A DNA stretch of 64,000 nucleotides from Allolobophora icterica. Taxonomy: Eukaryota; Annelida; Clitellata; Crassiclitellata; Lumbricidae. Both the position numbers and the translations under genes were made by a program. The stretch covers positions 8,785,770 through 8,849,769 of the forward strand of contig OY744616.1 of NCBI GenBank assembly GCA_963556255.1, in the 5' to 3' direction. Shown here piece by piece: positions 11,346 to 22,978 of this stretch (the stretch's first letter is position 1; each line of letters begins with the position of its first letter). The notes beneath the pieces were generated by a model. The model did no database searches. It had not been told where the DNA came from and was given only the letters and a program-made list of their open reading frames with translations.

Positions 11346-12527
11346 GACGTCACGCAGATATATATGCAGAGAAATTTATAATTATAATTTTAAGTTAGTA
11401 TGACAAGGAAGTAATCCGAAACGGAAAATGTTTAATTTTAAGGTCACCTTAACTTCAAGATGGCTACCACAATTAGTTTTTCTCTTGTAGGTAAGTATTT
11501 GCAATTAGTTCTATTAGAATCCTTGCCCCTAAATATGTATGTTTAGACACTAAGATCACGATTCTAAGTGAATTAGAAGCTGAGATATTGAAAAATCTCT
11601 ATTTCGGTCGCCATTTTGGAAAATGGCTGCCATTTAGGCCGGAGGGCAAAACTGTGATGGCCCTACAGCTAAAAAATTTCCTTAGGACATGTTCATACTA
11701 TGGACCAAATTTCATGCTTCTGTCAGTTAATGAGCAATTCTTTCATATTTGACACCAGGCTGCTCCACTAGTAGACGTTATGCACGATCAAAGAAATCTG
11801 TTCGGAGAAAAAGCTAAGAGCTATGGGCTGACTACAAGAGTCGTTAGGATAACTGTTTTGTCAGTGTTGGAACTCGAGTTACATTTGTAACGATATAAAT
11901 AGCATTCATTTATTCATTCATTCGGTCATCCTTCCATGCCCTGGGTAGCTCGTTCTTTAGTTCACTCACTCATTCATTCATCCGTTCTTTCCTTCGTCCA
12001 TTGATTCACTCATTCGTCCATCCATACAGTCATTTGTTTGTTCTTTCGTTCGTTCTTTCATTCATAGTTTAGTAATTAATTAATTCACTCATTCACTCGC
12101 TCAGTTGGTAAATAGCAGTGTACGATAGCATGAATGTCCTGATTGAGTTTTTTATGTATGCTTTGTTTCCAGATCAAGCGATTTACAGTTTCACGTTTTT
12201 AGAAGTTATGTTGTTCACATGCATTCCTTGAAGTCAGAATAGAACGATATTTGATTATTTTACTAATCATGGATTTATGCGGGCATTTTACATTCAAAAC
12301 GCATTTGACAATGTAAGCTAATAGACAAAAAGGGGACATAGTTTCGAGGTACAATATGTATAGGCAGATAACCTATTAAAACCAAAACCAACATCAGTGT
12401 GTGATCTTTACACTATAGTTGGCAGATGATGTATGTTTATATGTTTATATTCGTTTAATGAAACAACAGACATAACGCTGTAGGTGTACAAGGAAGTGAA
12501 TTGAAATTGTTAATTGTTAATAATAGC
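11346..12527. repeat. Intergenic stretch with degenerate (ATTC)n simple repeat
   Basis: No gene is supported. About 11905-12095 is a diverged CATT/ATTC simple-sequence tract (CATTCATTTATTCATTCATT and variants), resembling an expanded LINE tail. Confidence 0.5.
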
Positions 12528-14192
12528 TTAGTAAGAGTTAGAAAATAACATTCTAGATATGAAGTTTCGAGAGTCTTTATCTGGTAGATTAAAATTGTGA
12601 GGACGATTTCTTAGGGAGTAAGGAGTAATATGGTTATTTGGGAATAAACATCTAATTGAGTGATTTTCATTGAGTAAAGCTGCTTTAAATAAGGCCATTT
12701 CGGCTTTGAGCACAAGCTCAGCTATGGAGGGAGAGATAGTTTGAACATATCCAAATCGTTTGAGTTTGTTCAGGAATTGTTCAAGGCGCAATTTATCCTT
12801 GCTACTTATAAGGCCCCACCAGGCTGGAGAAGCATATAAGGTTCTAGATACGATTGTTGCATTAGTGATGAGATGTAGTGAGTCTTGAGATGCTCCATGA
12901 TTTTTGATAGTTCTTAGTGCAAAAAAGGAGGAGGTTCCACTTTTTATCAGTTGATTGATGTGCTCAGTGACTGTTAATTTTTCTCCAATGGTGACTCCGA
13001 GAATCTTGATTGATGTTGACCGTTTAACTCCTGTAATTGAAGGGTTGTCAGAAAGTGAGGGTTGGTTGCGTTTGATGATAGCCATTTCCCGAGTTTTATC
13101 AGGATTGATTTTCAGGTTCTTAGTTTCAGACCAATTGTAAATATGTTGGATTTCATCATTGGCTGTATTTAATGAATTGGATCCAATTAATAAGTATGTA
13201 TCATCAGCATATTTGGATAGACGGTTTTGATGGTGAATAGGATGGAGATCAGAGATACAGACAATAAATCCAGTGGGGCCGAAAACTGATCCCTGTACAA
13301 CACTGGCATTAATTGAGATGATGATGGATTTGGTTCCATTAAAAATGGTATAGTGGTTCCTGTCTTGGAGATAGTTTATTAACCAGTTATATATATTGTC
13401 TGGAAGGGAAAGTGAAGCTAGTAAGTGTGCAATGGCAGAGTGACTGACAGAATCAAAAGCTTTAGAAAAATCCATTGAGATCATGATAACATATTTATTA
13501 TTTTTGAGAAGGTCTGTTGCATGATGTATGATAGAGGTTATTGCGGCAGTGGTAGAACCAGTAGGTTTAAATGCAAATTGATCATGAAGGGAAATATGTT
13601 TTGGCAAGCTTTGAAAACTAGGATAGATAAAGGACTGGACTACTATACGTTCAACAAGTCTAGATAAAACAGAAAGAACGGAAATAGGTCGGAAATCAGA
13701 AGGTTTTGTTGGATGAGAGATCTTGGCCTTGGGGCGTATGATGGCAGTTTTCCATTGGCTAGGAACAAAAGATTGAATTAATGATTGGTTGATTAGTTGG
13801 GAAAGGACATAGGAATAACCTGGTGCAGTTATTCTAAGAAACCAAGCAGGAAGGCCATCATTGCCATCTGCAGTATGTTTAAGATGATCTAGTAAATTGA
13901 ATATTCTAGTTTCTGTTACAAGAGTCTGCTGAGAGGTGGTAGTAGCTTTAAAGAGGGGAGCTATATAATTAGGATCAGTGGAGGCGTCAGCAAAAAATTT
14001 ATTTAGATCGTCTGCACTGATTGATGAGGATGTTGAGGGATGGTTTGGTTTCTTAGTGAGTAGATTTACTTTCTTCCAAAGGGATTGAGGACTTTCTCGA
14101 GGGTTGGTATATTTAAGGAATGATGCATTCTTTTTTGAGATGGCTTTAGCAATCCTAAGAGTTAAAGCTTCGGCTCTTAGAATGTTTGGACA
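12528..14192 (-). mobile_element. LINE reverse transcriptase ORF, 5'-truncated
   Basis: An uninterrupted minus-strand frame of about 555 codons covering the RT domain and C-terminal part of a non-LTR retrotransposon ORF2. Visible blocks in order: SDFRPISVLSVLSRLVERIV (RT block 0-1), ISMDFSKAFDSVSHSAI (motif A with catalytic Asp), VVQGSVFGPTGFI (altered PQGS block), SKYADDTYLLIG (catalytic YADD), LKINPDKTREMAI and ILGVTIGEKL. The endonuclease domain is missing; upstream of 14192 an in-frame stop appears. The absence of any internal stop suggests a fairly young 5'-truncated insertion. It differs from the CR1/L2-like copies elsewhere in the window. Confidence 0.9.
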
Positions 14193-14930
14193 TCAAATGC
14201 AGCTAAATATCATGTAATGTGGATGAGATTATTGCTTTGCAATAATTTGTAAGAATATCATTTTTAGAGAAATGAGATTTGTTATTTTGGTATTTTAAAC
14301 ATTTGGGCTGGTTTAGCCTGCAGCTAAGTCACTCAAAGTTAGTCTGCAGTGAACAAGAGTGAGGTTTTACAAATCGTTTAATTCTTTGAATTGTATTACT
14401 GCAAATTTAGTGAACTTGTTCTGTTGCATCTTGTTAATGCCAATTGCAAACCTCCACGCTTTTGGAATGGAAACTGTTAGCCTTATCAACAGTGAGTTAA
14501 ACATCTTAGAATACGCATAGTATAGACTGTCATATGCAAAACCTTCAAAATAGTAATGTTGAATAGTATATATGTACAGCATTCTACGCAGAACCTAATT
14601 ATAAAGAGTATTTGTCTCCGTTTTATGTTTGATTGATTCTTTTTTGAAGCTGTCAAATTATTGTAGCATTACGGTTTTTGTCGTGCTGACGTTGCTGTTT
14701 TTCTTACCTCTATTTTTTTATCAGTTTGTTCATTCGTTAATTTGTTTGTTGGTTGTTGATTGCGCACTCCAACAACAGCTTACTTACTTCATGATTGTTT
14801 AATCACCGAAGTAAAGCAGATCTACCCATGCTTTAAAATTTCAGTGTAATATACGAGGAGGAATTGCTTTAGTGCGACAGAGTCAAAGGTGACTGCTAAA
14901 GGTCTTTTCTGAGTCTATTTCACAGAGTTA
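14193..14930. other. No gene recognised
   Basis: AT-rich. A 71-codon minus-strand frame (14367-14582) has no recognisable motif. Confidence 0.35.
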
Positions 14931-15291
14931 CAATACAATACAATACAACTGTAATTTGATAATGCCCTCCTTACAGAGTTCAGAAGTGCACATTGAAGCC
15001 AGGCAACCGCTAAGAGCAATAGGCCGACTGGAAGACGTAAGTTTTGAGCTTAGAGCGAAAGACAGTCTCGCTAAGAGATTTTGTTGCGAACATGTGGAGG
15101 TAGAGTTCTAGATGGAGGGACCGGCAACTGTGAATGAACGCCGGCCAATGACAAGACGTGTACCAGGAACAACATACTTTCCAGCATAGTTGATGCAGTT
15201 TTATAGAACACACAAAGGTGTCAAAGGAGCGGTGAAATAATTCGAGAAATGTGGCTGGAATCGAGAAACAGGTAGCATAAGCGAAAATCAA
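14931..15291 (-). mobile_element. Decayed LINE 3' end with (ATACA)n tail
   Basis: The minus-strand frame 15010-15291 ends SLSETVFRSKLKTYVFQSAY, resembling the terminal FKSRLKTYLF element of LINE ORF2 proteins. It is followed, in minus sense, by a short pentanucleotide run (plus-strand CAATACAATACAATACAA at 14931-14950), a likely 3' tail. Heavily decayed. Confidence 0.5.
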
Positions 15292-15734
15292 GTATATCTA
15301 AGTCAGTGTGTGTTTCAGTGATCAAATGTTTATTCATAATATATTTTTCTATTATTCACCGACCCATAAAGTATAATGTCAACTTGAAAATTTCACAAAT
15401 TAAGTTATGAAGGAGCAGTAGTGCCTTTATTTTTCTTATTGTCTGCCCGTGTTCAAGCTCAAATAGAACGTTGCAAAGAAGTTTTGAATAGTTTTTTTTT
15501 TATAAAAGATAGAATTAGAAATTGTAACACTGAAGATTTACAATGCAAATGATCGTGACAATATTCTCAACATATTTAAATATATTTTACTTCCAAGACG
15601 CGTGCATAAATAATCAAGACACCATTGTCAAATAGTTGATTCAGGTTTATTGCTAGCCATATTCATATATAGGCCTATGATCAAGACTATAGTCAGAACA
15701 TTGCTAGTTGATGAATATTACAACAGCCAGTATA

Positions 15735-16077
15735 GAAATAGTGCTTCTCCGCTAGTTGCTTCAAATCACAGGTTTAGACACATTCATTAAACTACTTGCG
15801 AGGGCTTCCTTGCGATCTTCGGCTCGCGGCCTTTTGGTTGTCCCTCGCATGCGATCTTCCACGGCACAATCCAGAAGTTTCGCCTATGTTGGCCCCTCTG
15901 CTTGGAACTGTCTCCCCTTGTTTCCCCGCTTCTTGCCCTCTCTCCTCTCCAGTTCCGTAGACGCCTGAAAACTTTCCTTTTTGCCGGTGCCGGCATTGAT
16001 GCGGGTTGAAAGCGCCGCTGATTTGAGTGGCGCTATATAAGTTTTCGGTTACAATTACAATTACAATTACAATTACT
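15735..16077 (+). mobile_element. LINE 3' end with (TTACAA)n tail
   Basis: The plus-strand frame 15756-15968 carries QSRSFAYVGPSAWNCLPLFPR, the GPxxWNxLP signature of LINE ORF2 C-termini (cited in part). The sequence ends GCGCTATATAAG followed by five tandem TTACAA units (16048-16077). Confidence 0.7.
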
Positions 16078-16561
16078 TCACAGTTTGGATCTCGTCTATG
16101 ACGTTTAGACTTTCAAACCATTCTCCAGGCTTTGATCCCTCGGAAACAATGTAAAGAGACAAAAAGATTGCAAACTTTATTTAACGTCTTGAACTCTAGC
16201 AACAATAGCGAAATGCTAATTGCAGCATGTTCAACCAGTTTATTTAAAGAAGTCTGATGGTTAACGTTGTTTACAATGTTGGATAAGCCAACTGTTCAAA
16301 TGTAATCTCTGATGTCGTTATTTTTTAAGTGCAGAGGACGCTTTGTCTGAAGCCCGTGGTACTGATGCTCATTATTGTAATCGCAATCTCGAAATTTCTT
16401 GACTTCTACCCAAAAGCAATGCGCATGGTTCTAGCTTATTCAGGAACTCAGCTTTCTACCAGAGGGGTTGTCCAAAGATATTAAGTGGAGTTCCAAGTCC
16501 GATTGCCAGATTGATTCTCCGAGAAAAAAACCAGAAAGAGTTACTGACTGCTTATGGTAGC

Positions 16562-19500
16562 TTAATATAAATATCCTCCGTAGCCCGGTTGAAGAGCTGG
16601 AGTCCCAGCAATGCGGTTGGTAGTAACTGGTGGTGGGGCAACGGTAGTGGTCGTTTGCAACGAAACTGTTGTTTCCGTAAAACTTGTAGTCGTTAACAGA
16701 GTTGTAGTACCTGCTTCGGTGGTGCTCACAGCTGCACAGCTGCACCTAAATATACGGAAAATAAATTATCACACGATATCAAAAGCAATGAAAACTTGCC
16801 AACACCGTTAAAACTATGTAGGCCTGCCGAAGCATTACTAGCCTAAACCCTCCGCAACTCGTTTCATAGAAAAATATATATCGATCAAGCTGAGAATAAT
16901 TCCTGAAAATTCTAATAACTATACAAAAATCATATCTATGAATGTAAAGTTTAATTGAGAGCGTATACAGGTCCTCCTTTACCATTCTGCAGTTGTGGAG
17001 AGTAATGCTATTCTTCACACTTTAAGTCGCAAAAAATTAGGCCTATAATGTTCTCATGAGTGGAACGCTTCACCGCAAGGTAGATAGCAAGCATCTGTTT
17101 GCTTTAAACATGGTCCAGACTATTTCATGTGCTCCATGATTAAAAGAGTTCTAAATAATTAAATCTAGCACTTTGCGCTAATTTAGATAAGATAACAAAT
17201 CTGATAGTATAAGCCAGTCTTAAAGACAATCAAGTGCTATGACTACCTGTACACCGTGAAACTCTTGCATCGTGGATAAACAATCTGGCAAAATTTCTTC
17301 AAGTGAGGGTGAAAGATGGCTAATACATTTTCACACTCTTCCGAGCTGGTTATCGGAACCTGAGGACCATCGCAGTCAGAACAGGTCAACAATGTTGTTG
17401 TTCCGCTCGGGGCATTGAAGTCGATCTTGCTGACAGTACCAGAAGCGCCACACTTTAAAAAACGACAAAATTTTAAATGACAAGATTTAAAGCTAATAAC
17501 TTAAATTAGTGGAAATTGTTTGAAGTTCTCATACCCTACATTTGCTCCACCTGTTCTTGGTATAGGCTAACTTGCAACTCAAACGATGGCTGATATTCGT
17601 AATTATTTCAATTTCTCATCTCCTGGTCAACCCAGTGCATAGAACTTCATACTTATATTCTGAAATGCTTTGATTTCTTGTTCTGGTAACATCTTAGGTA
17701 ACAGGGTACTGCTCCATCACTTTTTCTCTGCCACAGTTTACCCTCCCTCTTCTCTAAAAGTGATTACTCTACTGAAGATTTATCAAACTATCCCCAATCT
17801 TCTATTCTCGGTTTCATTTCCAAAATCAGGAAACGGTGTTGCAAAGTGCTTCCTCTGTCGTTGTTCGTCCAATAATTATATAGGCTCGTGGCGCTTCGGC
17901 GTGAAAATTCCGGCACAGTATCAAATGCTGTAGTCGGGAGCGCCTCTGAGTAGTAGTAGACTTCGAGAGGCGCTATAGAAATATCCGGAATAAATAAAAA
18001 TAAATAAATATTTATTTCCTCTTTGATCCGCTTGCCCCACAATATCATGCTACTGAAATTCAACTACTTGACGTAATCACATAATGAGCTTCATGGACAA
18101 AGGAAATTCTAGACACATTTCTGCCTCTTTCGAAAATGTTAACACGTTGACTGCATTACTGTGCTGCATTTGACAAAAAATAGAGTGACTGGCGACGCTA
18201 GGGACTTACGCATGTGAGAGCGAATTTTCAAGATAGCATTCTGAAGGCTAACTGAACCTAAAGAATGATTCGGACGACTACGTGAGCATGGTCAATGAAA
18301 TATTCACCCGAGCTGTAAATACAAGTTTCAGGTCGCGCTAAATTTAGAATACCTCATCCAGGTCTTGAACTTATACATAAATAAAACATCGACTTTACAA
18401 AGTGCAGGTGGTACAAAGTTATTTAGAGTCGTAAGACCATTAAATGCTGCACGAGATTGCTTATACACTATTGAAGAGTGTAAGATGCAATGGTTCTAGC
18501 AGACTGGCACATGTGAAAAGTCATATGAATCACTTTAAACTCTTTTATGGTATAAAATGTAATGCAACATTATAGGCCTATTGTTCTGTGCTATTGTATG
18601 CCATGTTATGCTATGTTATGTGAATGCAGACGAACTATTCGTTGTGCATGTGAATAGATCACAGCATTATTAAAACAAGAGTGGAGAGGAAATATTTTGA
18701 TAAGGAGAAATGCTACGTTTAATAGTATTTCCCTGCATTAGTATTTATACCATTTAATAGTACTCCTTATTAATGATTAACTTTACAATTTCAATAAAAG
18801 GTCGAGGTCAAGTAACTTACGAAGCTCCAAAAAGTGCTTAATGCGTAAAAGTTTGTATTAGTAAATTAATAGGGCTACCTGATCTAAATAGGCCTATTTA
18901 TTTATTTTCTTTATTCCGGATATTTCTATAGCGCCTCTCGAAGTCAACTACTACTCAGAGTCGCTCCCGACTACAGCATTTGATACTGTGCCGGAATTTT
19001 CACGCCGAAGCGCCACGAGCAATTGCGAGTGAAGGACTTTCCCAAGGTCCGTACACAGCGGTTAGATTGGGATTCGAACCTGCAACCCTCCGGTCACAGG
19101 GCGCCGAACTTAACACTGAGCCAACACGCCCCACAAATAGTCAACATAAAAATGAAAAAACAACATGTGACGTCATTAAAACTGTAGGACCCACAGCCTG
19201 TGTATTTATCGACAGTCCGTAACTTTCCATATTACTGCAAAACAAAATATGGTGATCATTCACGCTGCAAGAGCTTGCCCTCTTCTCAAAAGATCCTGAT
19301 CGCTACTGGTGGTAGGAATACATATATCGATGGCTTGTGCGTTTACATAATAACTTAAACGAAGATTATAATTCTAACCGTGCACTTGGGTAAAGGTTGA
19401 TTTTTTTCGCTGAGAGACTTAATCTTGTTCTCTATGGCCTTATTTTCTGGCTCAGCCTGTTTACAATGCTGCTCGTCGGTGTCGTTGGTGTCACTGGACT

Positions 19501-19618
19501 TACTGGAGACGCCGGAACCACTGGAGTCACTGGATCCACAGGACCCAGCATAAACCTTCGATGGTAAAGTATCAGAGCTCAACAGAACCAACATGGCCAC
19601 GATGTAGACAGCAAGCAT
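16562..19618 (-). CDS. Three-exon gene for a secreted Cys-rich, Thr-rich protein (209 aa)
   Basis: A gene model built from sequence: exon 1 19618-19379, exon 2 17452-17247, exon 3 16745-16562 (minus strand). Introns begin GTTAG and GTAGTC and end AAAG and TTTAG, and phases agree across both junctions. The product starts with a signal peptide (MLAVYIVAMLVLLSSDTLPS), followed by a Ser/Gly/Asp-rich linker, then a cysteine-rich module encoded by exon 2 (TCSDCDGPQVP, ECENVLAIFHPHLKKFC, RCKSFTVYRCSC). Exon 3 adds a mucin-like Thr/Ser/Pro tail (TTTLLTTTSFTETTVS, TTTTVAPPPVTT), an expected target for O-glycosylation, and ends GYGGYLY-stop. Family not recognised; function unknown. Secretion and glycosylation are inference. 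Intron 1 contains two SINE copies. Additional exons cannot be excluded. Confidence 0.65.
17868..18004 (+). mobile_element. 5'-truncated tRNA-derived SINE (family A)
   Basis: Matches the body and 3' end of the full-length copy at 18891-19131 in opposite orientation: GCTCGTGGCGCTTCGGCGTG through GAGGCGCTATAGAAATATCC, ending in an AAAT-rich tail. The tRNA-like head is missing. Confidence 0.7.
18891..19131 (-). mobile_element. tRNA-derived SINE (family A), near full length
   Basis: On the minus strand it begins with a tRNA-like head containing an A-box-like TGGCTCAGTGTTAAG and a canonical B box GGTTCGAATCCC. The body is TCGTGGCGCTTCGGCGTG and the 3' end GAGGCGCTATAGAAATATCC followed by AAAT repeats. 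It lies in intron 1 of the secreted-protein gene. The 3' part resembles the LINE 3' ends in this window, suggesting LINE-dependent mobilisation (inference). Confidence 0.75.
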
Positions 19619-19792
19619 CTTCTCGAGATTATGCGAGTCAAAGCAATATACTAATGGATTACGAAACCCGAATTCTTATCGCGAATGCAGCAGCAACTGG
19701 CAACTGCACCAGCGTCTGGACAATTTATAGCGTCAGAGAATCATGCGACAATGAGCATTCTATGTTGTCATAAAACACTAGATTGTAACGAT

Positions 19793-19823
19793 TTTATGCA
19801 CAATCGTGACGATTGTGCATAAA
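19793..19823. promoter_or_regulatory. Perfect 14-bp hairpin upstream of the secreted-protein gene
   Basis: TTTATGCACAATCG (19793-19806), loop TGA, then its exact complement CGATTGTGCATAAA (19810-19823). It lies about 175 bp upstream of the start codon at 19618 (minus strand), so a promoter or 5'UTR element is possible. Role unproven. Confidence 0.5.
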
Positions 19824-20183
19824 TCGGTCACTTCATAAAGAGGCAACTTCATAAAGAGTCCACTTCGGATAAATGCACTTGCAGAATACCTGCCACTCAA
19901 AAATTATTGTTGCTCAGAAGTCTGTGCACAGGTGCATCCTGCAAGAATCAATTATTCGGCCAAATGTGTTTATTTAGGGCCATCCTATGATTATTGTTGC
20001 TCCTGTACATTACCTATGCATAAATTATTGTAGTGTAATTTAAAAGCACATCTGTTTCCAAGTCGATAGCGGAATATTGTGTCGCATTTGCCAGTCAATT
20101 TGAAGTGTAAAGCGTGATTATGGCAAACTTCCTCTTAGAGCCGGTAAATTAAGGTTATTCTGCTCTTGAATGACTGTGATTAT

Positions 20184-20245
20184 TATTATTATTATTATTA
20201 TTATTATTTTCATTATTATTATATTTATTATTTTTATTATTATTA
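20184..20245. repeat. (ATT)n microsatellite
   Basis: Run of ATT units with minor interruptions, directly adjoining the minus-strand LINE fragment; probably its 3' tail. Confidence 0.7.
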
Positions 20246-20935
20246 AGGTTCTTTTATATAGCGCCCCTTCAAGGTGATAAATTGCTTAGGAGCGCTCCCA
20301 GTCCAACTATGGCTAAAGACAGCAGTCTTTAAGTTAGTAAGGAACAAAGTAGAGTGAGTCGTAGGGACCAGGCGGAGTGCAACAGGTAGGCCATTCGAGG
20401 TTGCGGGGTCAGCGACCGAAAAAGAACGGCGCTGCATAATGGCTGTCCGCGTGCGGGGACTTACAGCTCGGCCTGGTCAGCCGAGCGAAGAGCAGATCGC
20501 CGCAAGACCCCCGAGGTAGGGCGACACAATTGCCGCAGGGAGGGGGAGCAAGTCCCTCCAGACAACGCCTAACCAGTGCAGAGACCCTGTAGGCGATCCG
20601 CAGCGGGAAAGGGAGCCAGCGCAGAACATCCCGCATATAAAGAGAAACCTGGCCAAATCTGGGGATGCAACCAATAAGACGTGCAGCTGCATGCAAAACC
20701 CGCTCCAAGCACCCAAGGCGGGCAACTGAGAGGCCAGCCTAAAGGGCGCTACAGTAGTCGCGACGGGAAACCACAAAGTCATAAACAAAGGTGGTAACAG
20801 CAGCCTGCGTTAGAGTGCGAAAAACCACCCCTAACTGATGATGTTGATAATAACAGTAGCGACAAAGCAGATCAATGTGTCGCGTGAATGTGAGCTCTTG
20901 ATCCAGAATGACACCAAGAGGAGGCAAAGGAAACT
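20233..20935 (-). mobile_element. Frameshifted CR1/L2-like LINE fragment
   Basis: The minus strand shows, in changing frames, LGVILDQELTFTRHIDLLCR (20739-20927), then VLHAAARLIGCIPRF (20409-20708), then QRRSFSVADPATSNGLPVAL (20243-20437). These are consecutive blocks of the LINE ORF2 thumb and C-terminal region. Frameshifts between them show it is inactive. Confidence 0.8.
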
Positions 20936-21004
20936 AAGGGGAATTCTAATGCCAGGACCTCCAGCTTAAGTTTTGTAAGCTGTTGGCGCGTACCAAACCA
21001 GATG

Positions 21005-21225
21005 TACTAGGTCTTTGGATAGAGTAATGGTAAGACTCATGGCCAGGAAAGCAGCAGGAGAGCAGCTGTACGCGGTTCGATTCCCGCAACCCCCTCGGGC
21101 GGCGCCTTGCATGGCTGCCATAACGTGTGTTTAGTTTATATTTATTATTGTACTGTCGTGTTTCAATGTAATCCTACTGCGTTTGTCGGTTTGAATTACT
21201 AAAGAAAAAAAGATTATAACAATTC
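21005..21225 (+). mobile_element. tRNA-derived SINE (family B)
   Basis: A-box-like GATAGAGTAATGGTAAG, then B box GGTTCGATTCCCG, then GGCGCCTTGCATGGCTGCC, and a 3' body ending CAGTTTGAATTA-like sequence and an A-rich tail. A second copy is at 26396-26580; fragments are at 55480-55552 and flanking 57862-58035 (minus). Confidence 0.7.
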
Positions 21226-22978
21226 CCTGTGTCTCTTCGTCTTTTGTCTATCAATAAACGCCTCTTCACATTACCAATGTATCTCGCTTCATTTCCTTTT
21301 ATAATACTTCAATCCGCACAAACATTAAGCACAACGTAACTTTGTAGGCCGTTTTCGGATAACAAATAAATTCTTCATAAATCTTTTCGAAATGATTTCG
21401 GTGGGACTTTGACGGAAATGAAAACTGAAGTGTACAATTTTTGTATAGCAAATTTATATGCTCACTTTCTATTGTATTCAGCCGGTGAGATCCTTCACCA
21501 CGGCTGCCCATTTCCATTGAGTCAACGTTATTTAAGTTACCTGTGTGCGGTCCATAGAGGTAAACTGTATAGTGAAAAAGGTAGGTCATCTGTAGTAATT
21601 TTGTTTTGCACATAGATCTTACAATTAGAGAGAATATGAAAATCACGTTGCACTATATAGTAGGATCGATGGATGGCAAAACTTCAAAAAAACTTGTGAC
21701 AAGCTGAAAATAAGTGAAATGTGACTGCAACATACTGTAATACACTGTAGTGAAGATAGAAAGAAATTAGGCCACCGGGCCCTGTTCTAGGGCCAAAACC
21801 CACTTTGACCCCCTTTTCCTTGAAAAATATCACTTTCTTCATTATAAAGGAGTCATTGAGGGCCTAGAACCTCAAACTGAAAATTAAAAAACTCACTATA
21901 ACATTGTACTGTACACATGAGAGAAGTGCCCAAACAGGCCAACTACTTTAATTCAAGATGGCCCCCAAAATCCAAGATGGCCGCCTCAAATACAGTCACA
22001 TATATCAGCTTAAATGCACCTTTGAAAGTTGATAATTTTTTTATTATTGTAACAGTTACTGTGCTCATAAATACTAGGATGATCAACTACAACCCAGAAC
22101 CTAGGGATGCTCCATCTAGTCCACGGGATAAGACTCCAGAGATATGCAGAAGACTGAACAAACTGATTCAAAAGTTTATTAATGGTAACACAGGAACCGA
22201 TTATCCATCGTAATACAAAACATCTCAGAGTATTAGACTGCACCATTACTGCTGAGATTGCAACATTTGACAGGTGATTGTCGTCCACCTTTTTTAATAG
22301 ATTATTATTTTAATATATTTATATATATATATATATATCTATATACACACGTATATACATATACATAATTAATTCCTATGGCCACTTGGCTTCTTTTCCT
22401 TTGCTCGTTGGCCCAAAGACTCTTCTTTTACCATAACTGTTCTTTTCTGTTTTCATTCTCTTTATATATATTTTTCTCTGTTTATTTTGTTTTAGTTTTT
22501 TGTGTTTTTTAATTGACCATAAAGGTTCTTTTGATGGCTTAAAAGGCTCTTTTTCTTTCCGAGCTTCACTTTATAGCCCAAAGGCTCTCCACTCATGCTT
22601 CTTTTTTGGAAGGCCATTTAGGCTCTTTTTCAAAACTTTCTGAATCTTATTTACAATTCTGTTACAGAGCTTCACATCTATATACATTAACATAAAACCA
22701 TTTTTATATCATATTTACAGTGTTCAATATATATATATACTAATAATCGTACAGACCAGTAAATTACCTTCAAATAAAAAGATAAAAATCAGTTAATTGA
22801 ATTTTTTTATAGATTTCAGTAACAAAATAACTATTTACATTCTTTTACTGGAGACATACATCTCAAATGTACAGGTTGATCAGTCTATAAGCCCATTTCA
22901 AAAGAAATTAAGATTGTAACTAAAACACAGCAGCAGCAATGACTACTTGGAGCACCATACTGCCTCAATAATTTTTAT
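21226..22978. other. No supported gene; TA repeat and gene-family flank
   Basis: No coding feature is supported. It contains CAAGATGGC blocks near 21955-21980 and a (TA)n run at about 22316-22340. The part next to 22979 may be the 3' flank of the PIN/CXC pseudogene. Confidence 0.4.

Noticed and set aside
16562..19618. Venom-type or toxin peptide gene
   Set aside because: Cys-rich and secreted, but the spacing matches no toxin family I know and the Thr-rich mucin-like tail argues against it.
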